Below are positions 17,955-26,828 of a stretch of 64,000 nucleotides of DNA, one piece after another. How positions within the stretch are numbered: the first letter of the stretch is position 1; every line of letters starts with the position of its first letter. The notes below the pieces were generated by a model. That model made no database searches. It was not told the origin of the DNA and saw nothing but the letters and a program-made list of their open reading frames with translations. The DNA comes from Pseudomonas libanensis (GTDB lineage: Bacteria; Pseudomonadota; Gammaproteobacteria; Pseudomonadales; Pseudomonadaceae), in NCBI RefSeq assembly GCF_001439685.1, contig NZ_JYLH01000003.1:186001-250000 (forward strand), read 5' to 3'. Made by a program: the position numbers and the translations under genes.

Positions 17955-18941
17955 TTAGTTGCCTTCTTTCAGACCCAGGTCAGCCAGTGCCTTGGCGGCC
18001 ACTTTGGCTGGCAGCGGAATGTAGCCGTCTTTCACCACGACTTCCTGGCCCTGCTTGGACAGCACCAGTTTCACGAACTCGGCTTCCAGCGGTGCCAGCG
18101 GCTTGTTCGGGGCTTTGTTGACATAAACGTAGAGGAAGCGCGACAGCGGGTATTTGCCGTTCAGGGCGTTTTCTTCGCTGTCTTCGATGAAGTCAGTGCT
18201 GCCTTTCTTGGCCAGGGCTACGGTCTTCACGCTGGCGGTCTTGTAGCCGATGCCCGAGTAACCGATGCCGTTCAGCGAGGAGCTGATCGACTGCACGACC
18301 GAAGCCGAGCCAGGTTGTTCGTTCACGTTAGGCTTGTAGTCGCCTTTGCACAGGGCTTCTTCCTTGAAGTAGCCGTAGGTGCCGGATACCGAGTTGCGAC
18401 CGAACAATTGCACTGGCTTGTTGGCCAGGTCGCCGGTCACACCCAGGTCGCCCCAGGTTTTAACGTCAGCTTTGGCGCCGCACAGGCGAGTCGAGGAGAA
18501 GATCGCGTCCACTTGCTCCATGGTCAGGTGCTGGATCGGGTTGTCCTTGTGCACGAACACCGCCAGGGCGTCCACGGCAACCGGGATAGCGGTTGGCTTG
18601 TAGCCGTACTTCTGCTCGAAGGCCGCCAGTTCCGTGTCCTTCATCTTGCGGCTCATCGGGCCCAGGTTGGAGGTGCCTTCAGTCAGCGCAGGTGGCGCGG
18701 TGGCGGAACCGGCAGCTTGAATCTGGATGTTGACGTTCGGGTATTCCTTCTTGTAACCCTCGGCCCACAGGGTCATCAGGTTGGCCAGGGTATCGGAACC
18801 GACGCTGGACAGGTTGCCCGACACACCAGTGGTCTTGACGTAAGCCGGGATTGCCGGATCAACACCAGCGGCCACCGCGTTGGCGGTCGCAACGCCAGCA
18901 GCGACAAAAGTCATTGCCGCCATCAAACGTTTCAGTTTCAT
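17955..18941 (-). CDS. pstS: Periplasmic phosphate-binding protein PstS
   Basis: A 328-residue exported protein: signal peptide residues 1-25 (ending AVAAG), then the phosphate-binding fold with [44 protein letters not shown] and the [15 protein letters not shown] loop that contacts phosphate. It delivers phosphate to PstCAB. It is the first gene of the operon with a Pho box upstream. Confidence 0.97.
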   Translation of the reverse strand: MKLKRLMAAMTFVAAGVATANAVAAGVDPAIPAYVKTTGVSGNLSSVGSDTLANLMTLWAEGYKKEYPNVNIQIQAAGSATAPPALTEGTSNLGPMSRKMKDTELAAFEQKYGYKPTAIPVAVDALAVFVHKDNPIQHLTMEQVDAIFSSTRLCGAKADVKTWGDLGVTGDLANKPVQLFGRNSVSGTYGYFKEEALCKGDYKPNVNEQPGSASVVQSISSSLNGIGYSGIGYKTASVKTVALAKKGSTDFIEDSEENALNGKYPLSRFLYVYVNKAPNKPLAPLEAEFVKLVLSKQGQEVVVKDGYIPLPAKVAAKALADLGLKEGN

Positions 18942-19019
18942 GCCTTGCTCCTAGCAGATAGGGATAATTGGATCGGGGCCAAGTATCGGGAGGCCGTGTG
19001 AACACTCTATGTCTTAAAT

Positions 19020-19037
19020 ATGACAATTAGATGAAAG
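19020..19037 (-). promoter_or_regulatory. Pho box upstream of pstS
   Basis: On the minus strand CTTTCAT-CTAA-TTGTCAT is a close match to the PhoB consensus (two 7-mers spaced by 4). It lies 79 bases upstream of the pstS start, and a third weaker 7-mer (AAGACAT) continues the phase. Confidence 0.8.
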
Positions 19038-19062
19038 GCCACTATCGGAGGAACGATCAATC

Positions 19063-20352
19063 TTAGCGGGAACGCCTCCACAGATATCCACCCACCAGCA
19101 TCCCCATCAAACACAGAGCAGCAACGTAGTAGGCCGGCCCCATGGGGCTCTCCTTCATCAGCAGTGACACCGCCAATGGCGTCAGCCCACCGAACACGGC
19201 ATAGGCGACGTTGTAGGAGAACGACAGGCCACTGAAACGCACCACTGGCGGGAACGCTTTTACCATCACGTAGGGCACTACACCGATGGTGCCGACAAAC
19301 AGGCCGGTCAAGGCGTACAACGGGAACAGCCAGTCCGGGTGAGCCATCAGGCTGTGATAGAGCGTCCAGGAGGTTGCCAGCAGCAACGCGCAACCGGTGA
19401 CCAATACGCGGCCGGCGCCAAAACGATCGGCCAGGGCACCCGAGGCGATGCAACCCAGGCTCAACGTCACGATGGCCAGGCTGTTGGCTTGCAGCGCAAC
19501 CGTAGGGCTGAAGTGATAGACGGTTTGCAGCACGGTCGGGGTCATGAGGATAACCACCACGACACCGGCCGACAGCAGCCAGGTCAGCAGCATCGACAAC
19601 ACAATGGCGCCGCGATGATCGCGCAGCACTGCGCGCAACGGCAGCTCGGCAGCCAAGGTCTTGCGTTGCTGCATCTCGGCGAAGATCGGTGTTTCATGCA
19701 GCCAGCGGCGCAGATACACCGACAGCAGGCCGAATACACCGCCGAGCAGGAACGGGATCCGCCAGGCGTAATCGGAGACCTGCTCCGGGGTATAGGCCGT
19801 ATTGATGGCGGTGGCCACCAGCGAGCCCAGCAAGATACCGGCGGTGAGGCCGCTGGTCAGGGTGCCGCAGGCGTAGCCGATGTGGCGCGGCGGGACGTGC
19901 TCGGAGACGAACACCCAGGCGCCGGGTACCTCGCCGCCAATCGCCGCGCCCTGGATGACGCGCATCAGCAGCAGCAGGAGCGGCGCCCACAGGCCAATCT
20001 GCGCGTAAGTCGGTAGCAGGCCCATGATCAGGGTCGGCACGGCCATCATGAAGATGCTCAGGGTGAACATCTTCTTGCGCCCCAGCAGATCACCGAAGTG
20101 CGCCATGATGATGCCGCCCAGAGGGCGCGCCAGATAGCCGGCGGCGAAGATGCCGAAGGTCTGCATCATGCGCAGCCATTCGGGCATGTCGACGGGGAAG
20201 AACAGCTTCCCGACCACGGTGGCGAAAAACACGAAGATGATGAAGTCGTAGAACTCCAGCGCCCCGCCCAAGGCAGACAGCGACAGGGTTTTGTAGTCGT
20301 TGCGGGTCAGCGGGCGCGAGGGTTGCGCACTGCTTGCGGGCACGGAGGACAT
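19063..20352 (-). CDS. MHS-family MFS transporter
   Basis: A 429-residue, twelve-helix secondary transporter of the metabolite:H+ symporter branch (citrate, shikimate, proline/betaine-like). Seen: ALGGALEFYDFIIFVFFA in helix 1, the loop 2-3 signature GDLLGRKKMF and the LARPLGGIIMAHFGD helix typical of MHS proteins. The ATG at 20352 gives the family N terminus; the open frame extends further. The substrate cannot be assigned. It is a single gene that ends 122 bases upstream of pstS, on the same strand. Confidence 0.88.
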   Translation of the reverse strand: MSSVPASSAQPSRPLTRNDYKTLSLSALGGALEFYDFIIFVFFATVVGKLFFPVDMPEWLRMMQTFGIFAAGYLARPLGGIIMAHFGDLLGRKKMFTLSIFMMAVPTLIMGLLPTYAQIGLWAPLLLLLMRVIQGAAIGGEVPGAWVFVSEHVPPRHIGYACGTLTSGLTAGILLGSLVATAINTAYTPEQVSDYAWRIPFLLGGVFGLLSVYLRRWLHETPIFAEMQQRKTLAAELPLRAVLRDHRGAIVLSMLLTWLLSAGVVVVILMTPTVLQTVYHFSPTVALQANSLAIVTLSLGCIASGALADRFGAGRVLVTGCALLLATSWTLYHSLMAHPDWLFPLYALTGLFVGTIGVVPYVMVKAFPPVVRFSGLSFSYNVAYAVFGGLTPLAVSLLMKESPMGPAYYVAALCLMGMLVGGYLWRRSR

Positions 20353-20809
20353 GGCAAGGTTTCTCTTATAGTAGTCAGGACGGCAAGCCCGGGACTTGCG
20401 GCAGGCTTGGCAAGATAGCAAATCGCTCCAAAAAGCACAGCGCCGAGCCTATAACAGTTCAGTGGCAGGCAATCTTACCGGCGCAGGCCAGCGCTCAACT
20501 CGGCCAGAAGCACAGTTGCCGGAAAAAGCCCCGATACAGCGCCTATTTACCGACCAAATGAGCCTTGGGAGGTCGTCGCGGCGCCAGCGTCTCGATATAC
20601 TCGGCCCTTGCAAGCGCAGAACCGCGGTCTTGAGGGCTGCTGTGCCAAACGCCGTTGGGGCCGCCCAGCCGGTTTGCCAGAGTTTCCCTTAGCACGCCTT
20701 ACGAGAAACGCATCGAACGCGTATGTTTGTGCTGAAACGTTTTTCCAATAGTCGGCTATCCACTTTGCACCACTTATAAGAAGCGTCACGGGTCAGAGGC
20801 ACCCCCGGC
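20353..20809. other. Divergent intergenic region, no gene seen
   Basis: About 450 bases between the divergent MFS and thioesterase genes. I see no convincing gene, RNA or REP element. A possible -10 (TATAAG near 20776) lies before the thioesterase gene. Confidence 0.4.
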
Positions 20810-21214
20810 ATGATCGAACTCGAACAAGAAGATCCTATCCCGCAAGGCGATCTCGCCCTGCAAATCACTGCACTCCCTCGTGAAACCAACGGTTTTGGCG
20901 ATATCTTCGGCGGCTGGCTGGTCGCGCAGATGGACCTGGCCGGCACGGCAATGGCCAGCAAGGTTGCCGGTGGGCGAGTGGCGACTGTGGCTATTGACCG
21001 CATGGCCTTCCTGGTACCGGTGGCAGTGGGCGCGCAGCTTTCCTTCTATACCCAGGCCCTGGAAATTGGCCGCAGCTCGATCCAGATGATGGTCGAGGTG
21101 TGGAGCGATGACCCGCTGTCCAGCGAATGGCGCAAGGTGACCGAGGCGGTATTTGTGTTCGTCGCCATCGATGGCAGCGGCCGCACGCGGTCGGTACCGT
21201 CACGGGCGCGTTAA
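20810..21214 (+). CDS. Acyl-CoA thioesterase (hotdog fold)
   Basis: A 134-residue single-hotdog protein of the YciA-type acyl-CoA hydrolases. The catalytic-helix stretch NGFGDIFGGWLVAQMDLAG (Asp and Gly-Gly-Trp turn) and the strand VATVAIDRMAFLVPVAVGAQL are typical. It probably hydrolyses medium or short acyl-CoAs as a multimer. It is followed after 58 bases by the mutarotase gene. Confidence 0.9.
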   Translation: MIELEQEDPIPQGDLALQITALPRETNGFGDIFGGWLVAQMDLAGTAMASKVAGGRVATVAIDRMAFLVPVAVGAQLSFYTQALEIGRSSIQMMVEVWSDDPLSSEWRKVTEAVFVFVAIDGSGRTRSVPSRAR

Positions 21215-21272
21215 ACATCCCCGGGTTTTCACGGTCAATTGCCCCATTGCCCGCCCTTGAGAGAGCTTTGTT

Positions 21273-22172
21273 ATGCCTACGCCCCACGTTGAAACGGTGA
21301 AAGTCGACGAGCTGGACTGCTGGCGCATTCGCCACAACGGCGCCGAACTGATGGTGGCCCGGCAGGGTGCGCATATCTTCAGTTACCAGCGCCAGGGCGA
21401 GCAGCCGCTGATCTGGCCGAACCCTGAAGCGGTGTTCAAGCCGGGCAAGGGCATTCGTACCGGGGTGCCGGTGTGCTGGCCGTGGTTTGGCGTGTTCGAT
21501 CGCAACCCGCAAAGCGTCAAGACGATGCGTCAAAGCGATCAACCGGCTGGTGCGCATGGTTTTGTGCGCACCGCCCTCTGGGAATTGACCGAGACTGCAA
21601 TTGAAGGTGAAACCCTGCGCATCGAGCTGGTGCTGCCGGTTCCTGCGGGCGGCTTTCCCGACTGGCCCCATCAGGTCAACTTGACGTTAAGCCTGCTGCT
21701 GGACGACCAACTGCATATCCAACTGACCAGCCACAATCAAGGCACCGACACCGTGACCCTCAGCCAGGCGCTGCACACCTACTTTGCTGTGAGCGATGTG
21801 CGCAGTGTGCAGGTCGAGGGCCTGGATGGCTTGGCGTATATCGATACCGCCGACGGCTGGACCGAGAAGCAGCAAGCCGGCCAGCTGCAGTTCACCGCCG
21901 AGACCGATCGCATCTACCTGGATACGCCGGCGCAGTTGAGCATTGTCGATAAAGACTGGCAGCGCCGCGTTCAACTCACCAGCCAGGGCTCGAACTCGAC
22001 GGTAGTCTGGAACCCCTGGACCGAACGGGCCAAGGCGCTTGATGACATGGCCAATGACGGCTGGCAGGGCATGTTGTGCATCGAGACGGCGAATGTGCTG
22101 GATGATGTGGTGAGCCTGGCGCCCGGTGAAAGCCACACTCTGGGCGTGAGCATCACCAGTATCACCTCGTAA
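21273..22172 (+). CDS. D-hexose-6-phosphate mutarotase
   Basis: A 299-residue aldose-1-epimerase-like protein of the YeaD branch, which interconverts anomers of glucose-6-phosphate. Typical elements: GAHIFSYQRQGEQPLIWPNP, IRTGVPVCWPWFG, the catalytic-His region AHGFVRTALWEL, SQALHTYFAVSDV and NPWTERAKALDDMANDGW with the conserved Asp/Glu. The length is normal for the family. Confidence 0.93.
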   Translation: MPTPHVETVKVDELDCWRIRHNGAELMVARQGAHIFSYQRQGEQPLIWPNPEAVFKPGKGIRTGVPVCWPWFGVFDRNPQSVKTMRQSDQPAGAHGFVRTALWELTETAIEGETLRIELVLPVPAGGFPDWPHQVNLTLSLLLDDQLHIQLTSHNQGTDTVTLSQALHTYFAVSDVRSVQVEGLDGLAYIDTADGWTEKQQAGQLQFTAETDRIYLDTPAQLSIVDKDWQRRVQLTSQGSNSTVVWNPWTERAKALDDMANDGWQGMLCIETANVLDDVVSLAPGESHTLGVSITSITS

Positions 22173-22181
22173 ACCCAATCA

Positions 22182-22213
22182 AATGTGGGAGGGGGCTTGC
22201 TCCCTCCCGCATT
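22182..22213. repeat. Single REP hairpin
   Basis: One GTGGGAGGGGGCTTGC-type REP folded on itself (AATGTGGGAGGG...CCCTCCCGCATT), between convergent genes, where it could also serve as a terminator. Confidence 0.75.
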
Positions 22214-22229
22214 GGTTATGTGTTGGGCT

Positions 22230-22766
22230 TTAGAGATCGGATTCCTTCACTACCCTCACCTTCCCGGCCTCCAGCGCGTAAGCTGCATCGGCCAAGTCAT
22301 TGTTGACCTTCTCCACCTTCAACGTGCCCGTCACCCACAACGGCGTGTAGATATCATCCAGCTTCAACCCCTTGGGATATCGCACCAGCACCAGTTGGTT
22401 AGGCGGCGGTGGCGGCACATGGATGCAGGCGCCCGGATACGGCACCAGGAAGAACAGCGTGCTGCGGCCTTTGGCATCGGTTTCCAACGGCACTGGATAG
22501 CCGCCGATACGGATGTCTTTGCCGTTCATGGCCGCCACAGTCTTGGTGGAATACATTACCGCGGGCAAGCCTTTGCTCTGTTTCAAGCCACCCTTTTCGG
22601 TGAACGTGCCTTGGGCTTCGGGGGAATTGTGGTCGATCTCGGGCATGGCTTCGAGGGCTTTCTGGTCCGAAAGCGGCATCAGCTCAAGCCAGTCAGTTTC
22701 CGGCAGTTCGCCAGCATGGGTCAGGCCAGGGGCCAGCAGCAGAAGGGTCAATAGAAGACGGCGCAT
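22230..22766 (-). CDS. DUF3299-type exported protein
   Basis: A 178-residue protein with a signal peptide (MRRLLLTLLLLAPGLTHAGE). The mature part contains RIGGYPVPLETDAKGRSTLFFLVPYPGACIHVPPPPPNQLV, a pattern found in DUF3299 lipoprotein-like periplasmic proteins that sit next to ABC-type macrolide or metal export operons. The function is unknown. The ATG at 22766 was chosen for the signal peptide; an upstream in-frame ATG exists at 22787. Confidence 0.8.
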   Translation of the reverse strand: MRRLLLTLLLLAPGLTHAGELPETDWLELMPLSDQKALEAMPEIDHNSPEAQGTFTEKGGLKQSKGLPAVMYSTKTVAAMNGKDIRIGGYPVPLETDAKGRSTLFFLVPYPGACIHVPPPPPNQLVLVRYPKGLKLDDIYTPLWVTGTLKVEKVNNDLADAAYALEAGKVRVVKESDL

Positions 22767-22843
22767 GTAGAGGCTCGGCAAATACAAGTGCCGAGCATTC
22801 TAGCCCTCTGCGCCTGCGCAGCGCAGAGGACTTTGTCGGCTGA

Positions 22844-23089
22844 TTACTTCTTTTTGATCAGGCCGTAGATCACCAGCAACACGATGGCACCCACCAGTGC
22901 GCCGATGAAGCCCGCACCCTGGCCTGCCTGGTAGATCCCCAGTGCCTGGCCGCCGTACGTCGCGGCCAGGGAGCCGGCGATACCCAACAGGATGGTCATG
23001 ATCCAGCCCATGCTGTCGTCGCCAGGCTTGAGGAAACGCGCCAGCAGGCCAACGATCAAGCCGATAAAGATGGTTCCAATGATACCCAT
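22844..23089 (-). CDS. GlsB/YeaQ/YmgE-family small membrane protein
   Basis: An 81-residue protein with three hydrophobic helices and the family signature GLLARFLKPGDDSMGWIMTILLGIAGSLAATYGGQALG, ending in LIKKK. These proteins are stress-induced inner-membrane proteins of unknown mechanism. The ATG at 23089 follows AGAGGGAAAT and gives the standard MGIIGT start. Confidence 0.92.
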   Translation of the reverse strand: MGIIGTIFIGLIVGLLARFLKPGDDSMGWIMTILLGIAGSLAATYGGQALGIYQAGQGAGFIGALVGAIVLLVIYGLIKKK

Positions 23090-23117
23090 GGCATTTCCCT
23101 CTGATTGAATATGAGTC

Positions 23118-23145
23118 ATGACAAAGCCTAGTCAGGCTTTGTCAT
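23118..23145. promoter_or_regulatory. Perfect 12-bp inverted repeat
   Basis: ATGACAAAGCCT and its exact complement AGGCTTTGTCAT are separated by AGTC. It is between purK and the downstream glsB-like gene on the same strand and has no T tract, so it could be an operator or mRNA hairpin rather than a simple terminator. Confidence 0.6.
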
Positions 23146-23195
23146 CCTGCAATCAGAGAGACGACGGCCACCAATGGTTCCCGCCGAACCTCGGG

Positions 23196-24281
23196 TTATT
23201 GCTCGGCGATCAGCGCCTCGACCTTGAGGATCTGTGCCTGCAGGGTCGCACGGTCCTTGCAACGCAGGTTGGCATGACCGACTTTGCGCCCCGCCTTGAA
23301 GGCCTTGCCGTAGTGGTGCAGGTGGCAGTCGTCGATCGCGATCACCCGTTCAACCGGCGGTACCACGCCAATGAAATTGAGCATGGCGCTCTCGCCGACC
23401 TTGGCCGTAGAGCCCAACGGCAAGCCGGCCACCGCGCGCAGGTGGTTTTCGAACTGGCTGCACTCGGCGCCTTCGGTGGTCCAATGCCCGGAGTTGTGCA
23501 CACGGGGCGCGATCTCGTTGGCCTTGAGGCCGCCGTCGACTTCAAAGAACTCGAACGCCATCACGCCGACGTAATCCAGCTGCTTGAGCACACGGCTGGA
23601 GTAGTCCTCGGCGAGGGCTTGCAGCGGGTGATCAGTGCTGGCCACCGACACTTTGAGAATGCCGTTGACGTGGGTGTTGTGCACCAAGGGGTAGAAACGG
23701 ATCTCGCCATCGCGAGCCCGCACGGCAATCAGCGAGACTTCGCCGGTGAACGGCACGAAGCCTTCCAGCAGGCAAGGAACGCTGCCCAGTTCGGCGAAAG
23801 TACCGACCACGTCGGCTTCGCTGCGCAGGACTTTCTGGCCCTTGCCGTCGTAACCCAAAGTGCGGGTTTTCAACACGGCCGGCAGGCCGATGCTGGCGAC
23901 AGCGGCGTCCAGGTCTGTCTGGGACTGGATGTCGGCGAAAGCCGGGGTAGGGATGCCCAGGTCCTTGAACATGCTCTTCTCGAACCAGCGGTCCCGGGCG
24001 ATGCGCAAGGCTTCGGCGCTCGGGTAAACCGGCACGAACTGCGACAGGAAGGCCACGGTTTCGGCCGGGACACTTTCGAACTCGAAGGTCACCAGGTCGA
24101 CTTCGTCGGCCAGTTGGCGCAGGTGATCCGGGTCGCTGTAGTCAGCGCGCAGGTGTTCACCCAGGGCGGCGGCGCAAGCGTCTGGCGCCGGGTCCAGGAA
24201 AGCGAAATTCATTCCCAGCGGAGTGCCCGCCAGGGCCAGCATGCGGCCCAGTTGGCCGCCACCGATTACACCGATTTTCAT
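23196..24281 (-). CDS. purK: 5-(carboxyamino)imidazole ribonucleotide synthase
   Basis: A 361-residue ATP-grasp enzyme that carboxylates AIR to N5-CAIR in purine synthesis. Seen: N-terminal MKIGVIGGGQLGRMLALAG, the ATP-grasp region VLKTRTLGYDGKGQKVL, the Glu-rich LLEGFVPFTGEVSLIAVR, and NEIAPRVHNSGHWTTEGAECSQFENHLRAV. The true ATG is at 24281. It follows purE after 11 bases; PurE uses its product. Confidence 0.97.
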   Translation of the reverse strand: MKIGVIGGGQLGRMLALAGTPLGMNFAFLDPAPDACAAALGEHLRADYSDPDHLRQLADEVDLVTFEFESVPAETVAFLSQFVPVYPSAEALRIARDRWFEKSMFKDLGIPTPAFADIQSQTDLDAAVASIGLPAVLKTRTLGYDGKGQKVLRSEADVVGTFAELGSVPCLLEGFVPFTGEVSLIAVRARDGEIRFYPLVHNTHVNGILKVSVASTDHPLQALAEDYSSRVLKQLDYVGVMAFEFFEVDGGLKANEIAPRVHNSGHWTTEGAECSQFENHLRAVAGLPLGSTAKVGESAMLNFIGVVPPVERVIAIDDCHLHHYGKAFKAGRKVGHANLRCKDRATLQAQILKVEALIAEQ

Positions 24282-24292
24282 CGTCAACAACC

Positions 24293-24784
24293 TCAGGCGA
24301 TACGTGGGTCCGGATTGTCCAGCACGCTGTCTGTCTGCTCGGCACGGAATTTTTTCAGCACCGCGTGGAACTGCGGGTGCTTGGCGCCCAGGATGCTGGC
24401 GGACAGCAAGGCGGCGTTGATCGCGCCGGCCTTGCCGATTGCCAGGGTCGCCACCGGGATACCGGCTGGCATCTGCACGATGGACAACAGCGAATCCACG
24501 CCCGAGAGCATCGCCGACTGCACCGGCACACCCAGCACCGGCAGGTGGGTCTTGGCTGCACACATGCCTGGCAGGTGCGCCGCGCCACCGGCACCGGCGA
24601 TGATCACCTCGATGCCACGGGATTCTGCTTCATCGGCATACTGGAACAGCAAGTCCGGCGTGCGGTGGGCGGAGACCACCTTCACTTCATACGGAATGCC
24701 GAGTTTTTCCAGCATATCGGCGGTGTGGCTAAGGGTGGACCAATCGGACTTGGAGCCCATGATCACGCCAACCAATGCACTCAT
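24293..24784 (-). CDS. purE: N5-CAIR mutase
   Basis: A 163-residue class I PurE that moves the carboxyl group of N5-CAIR to form CAIR. It has the substrate loop MGSKSDW near the N terminus, the catalytic VSAHRTPD near residue 45 and the [11 protein letters not shown] loop. The gene is first of the purE-purK operon and is preceded by a leader with a terminator-like hairpin. Confidence 0.97.
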   Translation of the reverse strand: MSALVGVIMGSKSDWSTLSHTADMLEKLGIPYEVKVVSAHRTPDLLFQYADEAESRGIEVIIAGAGGAAHLPGMCAAKTHLPVLGVPVQSAMLSGVDSLLSIVQMPAGIPVATLAIGKAGAINAALLSASILGAKHPQFHAVLKKFRAEQTDSVLDNPDPRIA

Positions 24785-24821
24785 CGTCGTGCCTCTTCTC
24801 TCTGGGCGCCCGCAGGCGCGT

Positions 24822-24860
24822 CAAAAAACAACAAGCCACGCGGGAGACCGGCGTGGCTTG
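24822..24860 (-). terminator. Terminator-like hairpin in the purE leader
   Basis: On the minus strand a perfect 10-bp stem CAAGCCACGC / GCGTGGCTTG with a 9-base loop is followed by TTGTTTTTTG. It points towards purE, whose ATG is 38 bases further on. A possible -10 (TATACT, near 24905) and another GC-rich hairpin lie upstream, so the element would be transcribed in the 5' leader and could act as an attenuator. Confidence 0.6.
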
Positions 24861-24979
24861 GAGTACGAATTAAGGCCGGTTGGACCGGCCGAAGGCCGCG
24901 CAGTATACCGTAATAATCCAGATAAACAGCCCCTGGGATGACCATCTGTCTAGCGGCGCAAAGTGGCGGTTTTATTGAC

Positions 24980-26287
24980 TTAAGAGTCAGGCGCGAGGTC
25001 CAGTCGATGGGTCTTGGCAATCGCATCGATCATGACCGACGAGACCCCCACTTTTGCAGCGATCACAGGCCATTGCATCACCGCCTCATGCACCTCGCGA
25101 ATGACCTGCTTGGCCTTCAGCCCTTTGATCTGGCTGCCCACACTGAGCAAGTCATCCACCACAAAATTGTCGCGCTTACCGTTGATGCTCATCTGATGGC
25201 TGTCGACCCAGAAGTTTCCAGGCATATAGGACCAGGTAACGTCATAGGCAGGCGACAAATACCAGGTACCGTCAGTGTCCAGCAAAAAGCTGATGTTCTT
25301 GGTGTGGTCGTCCTGATTCCGGGCGATCACGTTGAATACCATGCGTCTAAAAAACTGCTCCGCTTCCCGACGCCCCAGTTTCAGCGCCCTGAACACGTTC
25401 AGGGCCTCGGCGTAGGAGTACTCACCCGGTTTTTTGTAGTCAGCATGATCCAGTGCGCACAAGGTCGCGGTGTGAATCTTGTCACCGTCATCGGTCCGGT
25501 CGAATCGCTTGGTCATGAAATGAGCACGCCCGCCCTCTTCAAGCAGACGGCACTCCGTCATTACCACACCGGCTTGCCTGGCCATCAAGTAGTAGGCGTA
25601 CTCGATGCGACCAAACCCCTGGCTATCGGCAAGCACGTCAGTGTTTTTTGCGACATCGAACTTGAGCAACCAGTAGCTATAGCCTTTGGGCGCTGGAACC
25701 TGCCCTGACCGGATATGTCCTTCGCGATTGATGGCAATGATCGCCTTTGCGCGAGCGCCACCGGCACTTGTGCCCACCTGGATCAAGCGCTGCAACGCGG
25801 CGTCGTCGACGCTAGGGTCATTGGATGTCAGCCGGTCCTCCAGGCTTTGTCGCCCCGAGAGCACCTCCCCAGCCAACTGGGTCAGCGCCGCGATCTCGAT
25901 GGTTTCGGCCTCGTTGGCCTCAGTATTCATGGCCGGCCGATATTCCAGCGCGCCCATACCGCGATTACCTTGGTAGAGGAGTCGATCCACCGGTGTGAAC
26001 GAAAGCTTGTCGCGCCCCTGCTGCGCCAACCAAGCGTTGATCAATGCATTACCGAAGTCATCCGGAAGCGAGTCGGCAAAAATCGCCGGAAGCGCCTTAT
26101 AGGTTTCCCGGTTCAGGTTGGTAAATGCGTAGGTGTACCCGGCGCGGGCGGGCATGTGAATGGGCGAGATCTCAAGCCCCGTGGAGACAAACTCGGGTGA
26201 AAACTCGAACTCGCCCACCTGGGTTGTCTCGTCCCAATTGAGCGCTCCGACGTATAAACCCCATAAATAGATCTGTGCAATCACCAA
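24980..26287 (-). CDS. hipA: HipA-type serine/threonine kinase toxin
   Basis: A 435-residue protein of the HipA family, kinases that phosphorylate tRNA synthetases and cause growth arrest. The N-terminal HipA_N domain (about 1-110, with LYVGAL...GEFEFSPEF) is followed by the kinase core: ATP-lysine region GGARAKAI near 176-183, the catalytic loop RNQDDHTKNIS at 323-333 and the metal-binding LSPAYD at 344-349. All key catalytic residues look intact. It overlaps the HTH gene by 7 bases, the standard antitoxin-toxin arrangement. Confidence 0.93.
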   Translation of the reverse strand: MVIAQIYLWGLYVGALNWDETTQVGEFEFSPEFVSTGLEISPIHMPARAGYTYAFTNLNRETYKALPAIFADSLPDDFGNALINAWLAQQGRDKLSFTPVDRLLYQGNRGMGALEYRPAMNTEANEAETIEIAALTQLAGEVLSGRQSLEDRLTSNDPSVDDAALQRLIQVGTSAGGARAKAIIAINREGHIRSGQVPAPKGYSYWLLKFDVAKNTDVLADSQGFGRIEYAYYLMARQAGVVMTECRLLEEGGRAHFMTKRFDRTDDGDKIHTATLCALDHADYKKPGEYSYAEALNVFRALKLGRREAEQFFRRMVFNVIARNQDDHTKNISFLLDTDGTWYLSPAYDVTWSYMPGNFWVDSHQMSINGKRDNFVVDDLLSVGSQIKGLKAKQVIREVHEAVMQWPVIAAKVGVSSVMIDAIAKTHRLDLAPDS

Positions 26288-26661
26288 CGGGTGTCCTTCT
26301 TGACTGTGTCGGGCACAAGGCGCTTTTTCTGGCCCGGTACGGAGGTGGTTTCGGATGAGTCTTTGCGGGTGGTATAGGCGCGCTGACGTTTTTTCCCGCC
26401 CATTTTCGCCATCTGGATGGGGCTTGAACGCACCTCCTCGACCAGAGAACTCAACCGATCCAGTTCCCCGATCACCCGCAACACCGCAATCAGATTGACC
26501 AAGGTGCCCTTGCCCGCCATCAACTGCCGTAACGTCGTGCGGGAAATACCCGCCTCCTCGGCAATCGTTTCCTGATTGATGTTCTTCTTCACCCTCAAGG
26601 CTTCAACGCGCGAGCCAATCGCTTGTGCGATAGCTTGCTCACTCATCGTCGTCATTCGCAT
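26281..26661 (-). CDS. hipB: HipB-type antitoxin, XRE family
   Basis: About 126 residues. The HTH is at about residues 20-60 (LRVKKNINQETIAEEAGISRTTLRQLMAGKGTLVNLIAVLRVIGEL), followed by a basic, disordered tail (KRQRAYTTRKD...PGQKKRLVPDTVKKDTRW), longer than in E. coli HipB and plausibly the toxin-contact or degradation segment. Several ATGs are close together (26682, 26661, 26655, 26646); 26661 is an estimate based on an AGGAAA site. It should repress its own promoter. Confidence 0.88.
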   Translation of the reverse strand: MRMTTMSEQAIAQAIGSRVEALRVKKNINQETIAEEAGISRTTLRQLMAGKGTLVNLIAVLRVIGELDRLSSLVEEVRSSPIQMAKMGGKKRQRAYTTRKDSSETTSVPGQKKRLVPDTVKKDTRW

Positions 26662-26675
26662 TTTGTGCAGTTTCC

Positions 26676-26781
26676 TGATCAAAAGATGGATTTACACAAA
26701 TCTTTGATCAGTATTCTAGCCAATATTTATCCGGCAAGTGATCACGTATTGAACAATACTTTTTGGGCAGAAAAATGATCA
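26676..26781. promoter_or_regulatory. Four TGATCA boxes upstream of hipBA
   Basis: Palindromic TGATCA occurs at 26676, 26705, 26739 and 26776, spaced 29, 34 and 37 bp, in AT-rich DNA immediately upstream of hipB. The spacing of about three turns suggests a multi-site HipB operator. Finding four such hexamers in 106 bp of this GC-rich genome is unlikely by chance. Confidence 0.6.
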
Positions 26782-26828
26782 AAAATGATAAAAAGCGATC
26801 TATTGAGCAGTAAACTACTCAATTTAAT

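Noticed and set aside
23118..24941. 607-codon plus-strand frame opposite purK-purE
   Set aside because: Antisense shadow; the minus-strand products have all PurE and PurK motifs.
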